Positions 63,413 through 64,000 of a stretch of DNA of 64,000 nt are shown in pieces. Positions within the stretch are counted from its first letter, which is position 1, and each line of letters starts with the position of its first letter. The notes beneath the pieces were generated by a model. That model searched no databases. It saw nothing but the letters and a program-made list of their open reading frames with translations, and was not told the origin of the DNA. Made by a program: the position numbers and the translations under genes. The stretch comes from Methanocella paludicola SANAE (GTDB lineage: Archaea > Halobacteriota > Methanocellia > Methanocellales > Methanocellaceae): NCBI RefSeq assembly GCF_000011005.1, contig NC_013665.1, forward strand, positions 806,001 to 870,000. The letters run 5' to 3'.

Positions 63413-64000
63413 CGGCCCGTCTCCCTGATGCGGTCGTCCAGCTCTTTTAGGCTTCCGATAGCCCTATCGAGTTCTGAAGAGGTGATCGTACGGTTCGCAA
63501 ATACGGCCTTTTCATAGAGGAGGATTATGTCTTTTAACGGCAAGGAAAGGGATGGCATGGCAGCTACAGCCGCATTATAGAGCTCATGATGCGTCAAAGA
63601 CTCATCGAACTTGAAGCGGTCGGAGATTAATTTTCTCGAAATGGCATATAACCGTACCATCGCTTCGCGAGTGTCATTCACGCCAATGGCCCTTATCCGA
63701 TCGGACTCTTTCAAAACGTCCAGCGGCGGCTCTACGTGTTCCCTGGGGCGCTCTACGGGCCTGGATACTTCGGGCATAACAACGGCCTTTTCAGGCATCG
63801 GGGCATTGTACCGGCGATAGGCAAGGACAGCGGCCGCAGAAACTATCAGCAGGATAATGGCCCCAAGTATTATGGTCGTTAGCTGGTCTACAAGCGGCCC
63901 TGCCGGCTGGAAAATGACCGCCAGTGGAGAGCTCGAAGAACCTGTGAGCGACATGCCCGATCCGGGATCGTATGAGGCAATTATCGTGTAATTTCCAGCA
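63409..64000 (-). CDS. DUF4129 domain protein, 5' part beyond window edge
   Basis: The readable part has about 197 residues. The first ATG is at 63954, but the codons before it (AGNYTIIASYDPGSG) continue an external beta domain in frame up to the right edge, so the true start lies outside. A span (about residues 25-45 from that ATG) leads to a cytoplasmic DUF4129 domain (REAMVRLYAISRKLISDRF; ESLTHHELYNAAVAAMPSL; LLYEKAVFANRTITSSELDRA). DUF4129 is usual with DUF58 and MoxR proteins. First visible gene of the operon. Confidence 0.85.
   Translation of the reverse strand, partial: AGNYTIIASYDPGSGMSLTGSSSSPLAVIFQPAGPLVDQLTTIILGAIILLIVSAAAVLAYRRYNAPMPEKAVVMPEVSRPVERPREHVEPPLDVLKESDRIRAIGVNDTREAMVRLYAISRKLISDRFKFDESLTHHELYNAAVAAMPSLSLPLKDIILLYEKAVFANRTITSSELDRAIGSLKELDDRIRETGR

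Overview
The window looks like a chromosome segment from a methanogenic euryarchaeon, most likely a Methanocella-type organism (Methanocellales). The pointers are a Sep-tRNA:Cys-tRNA synthase, a hexulose-6-phosphate synthase fused to an RraA domain, the LL-diaminopimelate aminotransferase route to lysine, ribosomal protein S3Ae, Nob1, a GfcR-type phosphoribosyltransferase regulator, an XPD helicase and an H-box-type PAS histidine kinase. The genus is inferred from gene content and not proven.

Layout. 1-9.5 kb: housekeeping and accessory genes (RNase H-like exonuclease fragment, TetR regulator, M20 dipeptidase, hydrolase, tRNA-Val, CBS protein, methyltransferase, AlkD-like protein, thioredoxin-like protein, Exo5-like nuclease). 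9.6-12.3 kb: gfcR and nob1 flanked by two oppositely oriented copies of a ~500-bp imperfect palindrome. 12.3-19 kb: phosphoesterase, an unlisted 48-residue zinc-ribbon protein, XPD helicase, rps3ae with a structured leader, and a four-PAS kinase. 19.2-21 kb: a 318-bp inverted-repeat element, a Met-rich fasciclin protein and a wHTH/RelE pair. 21-42 kb: a large surface-polysaccharide locus. A plus-strand operon (UDP-sugar dehydrogenase, two membrane proteins, flippase, DUF354) faces a nine-gene minus-strand operon (ParB-like protein, acyltransferase, aminotransferase, oxidoreductase, double GT2, DUF354, WbqC, PIG-L deacetylase, heparinase-like lyase); a second, LamG-bearing lyase lies outside. 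Together with the UDP-GlcNAc 2-epimerase at 54 kb these encode a complete Wbp-like route to a diacetamido uronic acid. 42-49.6 kb: cysteine desulfurase and SepCysS (divergent), dapL-lysA-dapF, and HPS-RraA. 49.6-58.4 kb: an accessory region with a third palindrome copy split by an IS256-family element, a frameshifted nucleotidyltransferase, an inverted-repeat element carrying a GxxExxY nuclease-like gene, wecB clipped by an IS5-like element, and a frameshifted ABC exporter. 58.4-64 kb: a minus-strand operon of DUF4129, DUF4350, MoxR ATPase, DUF58, a small membrane protein and DUF1616, running off the right edge.

The most interesting features are two families of long inverted-repeat elements. 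One is a palindrome family with three copies. The other exists both as an empty 318-bp form and as an 809-bp form whose arms enclose a GxxExxY (PD-(D/E)XK-like) gene, which suggests a mobile element with its own candidate nuclease and a deletion derivative. Other points of note: three genes whose best start is a non-canonical codon (ATA, ATA, ACG), a multi-hairpin leader in front of rps3ae, and paired secreted polysaccharide lyases in a methanogen glycan locus.
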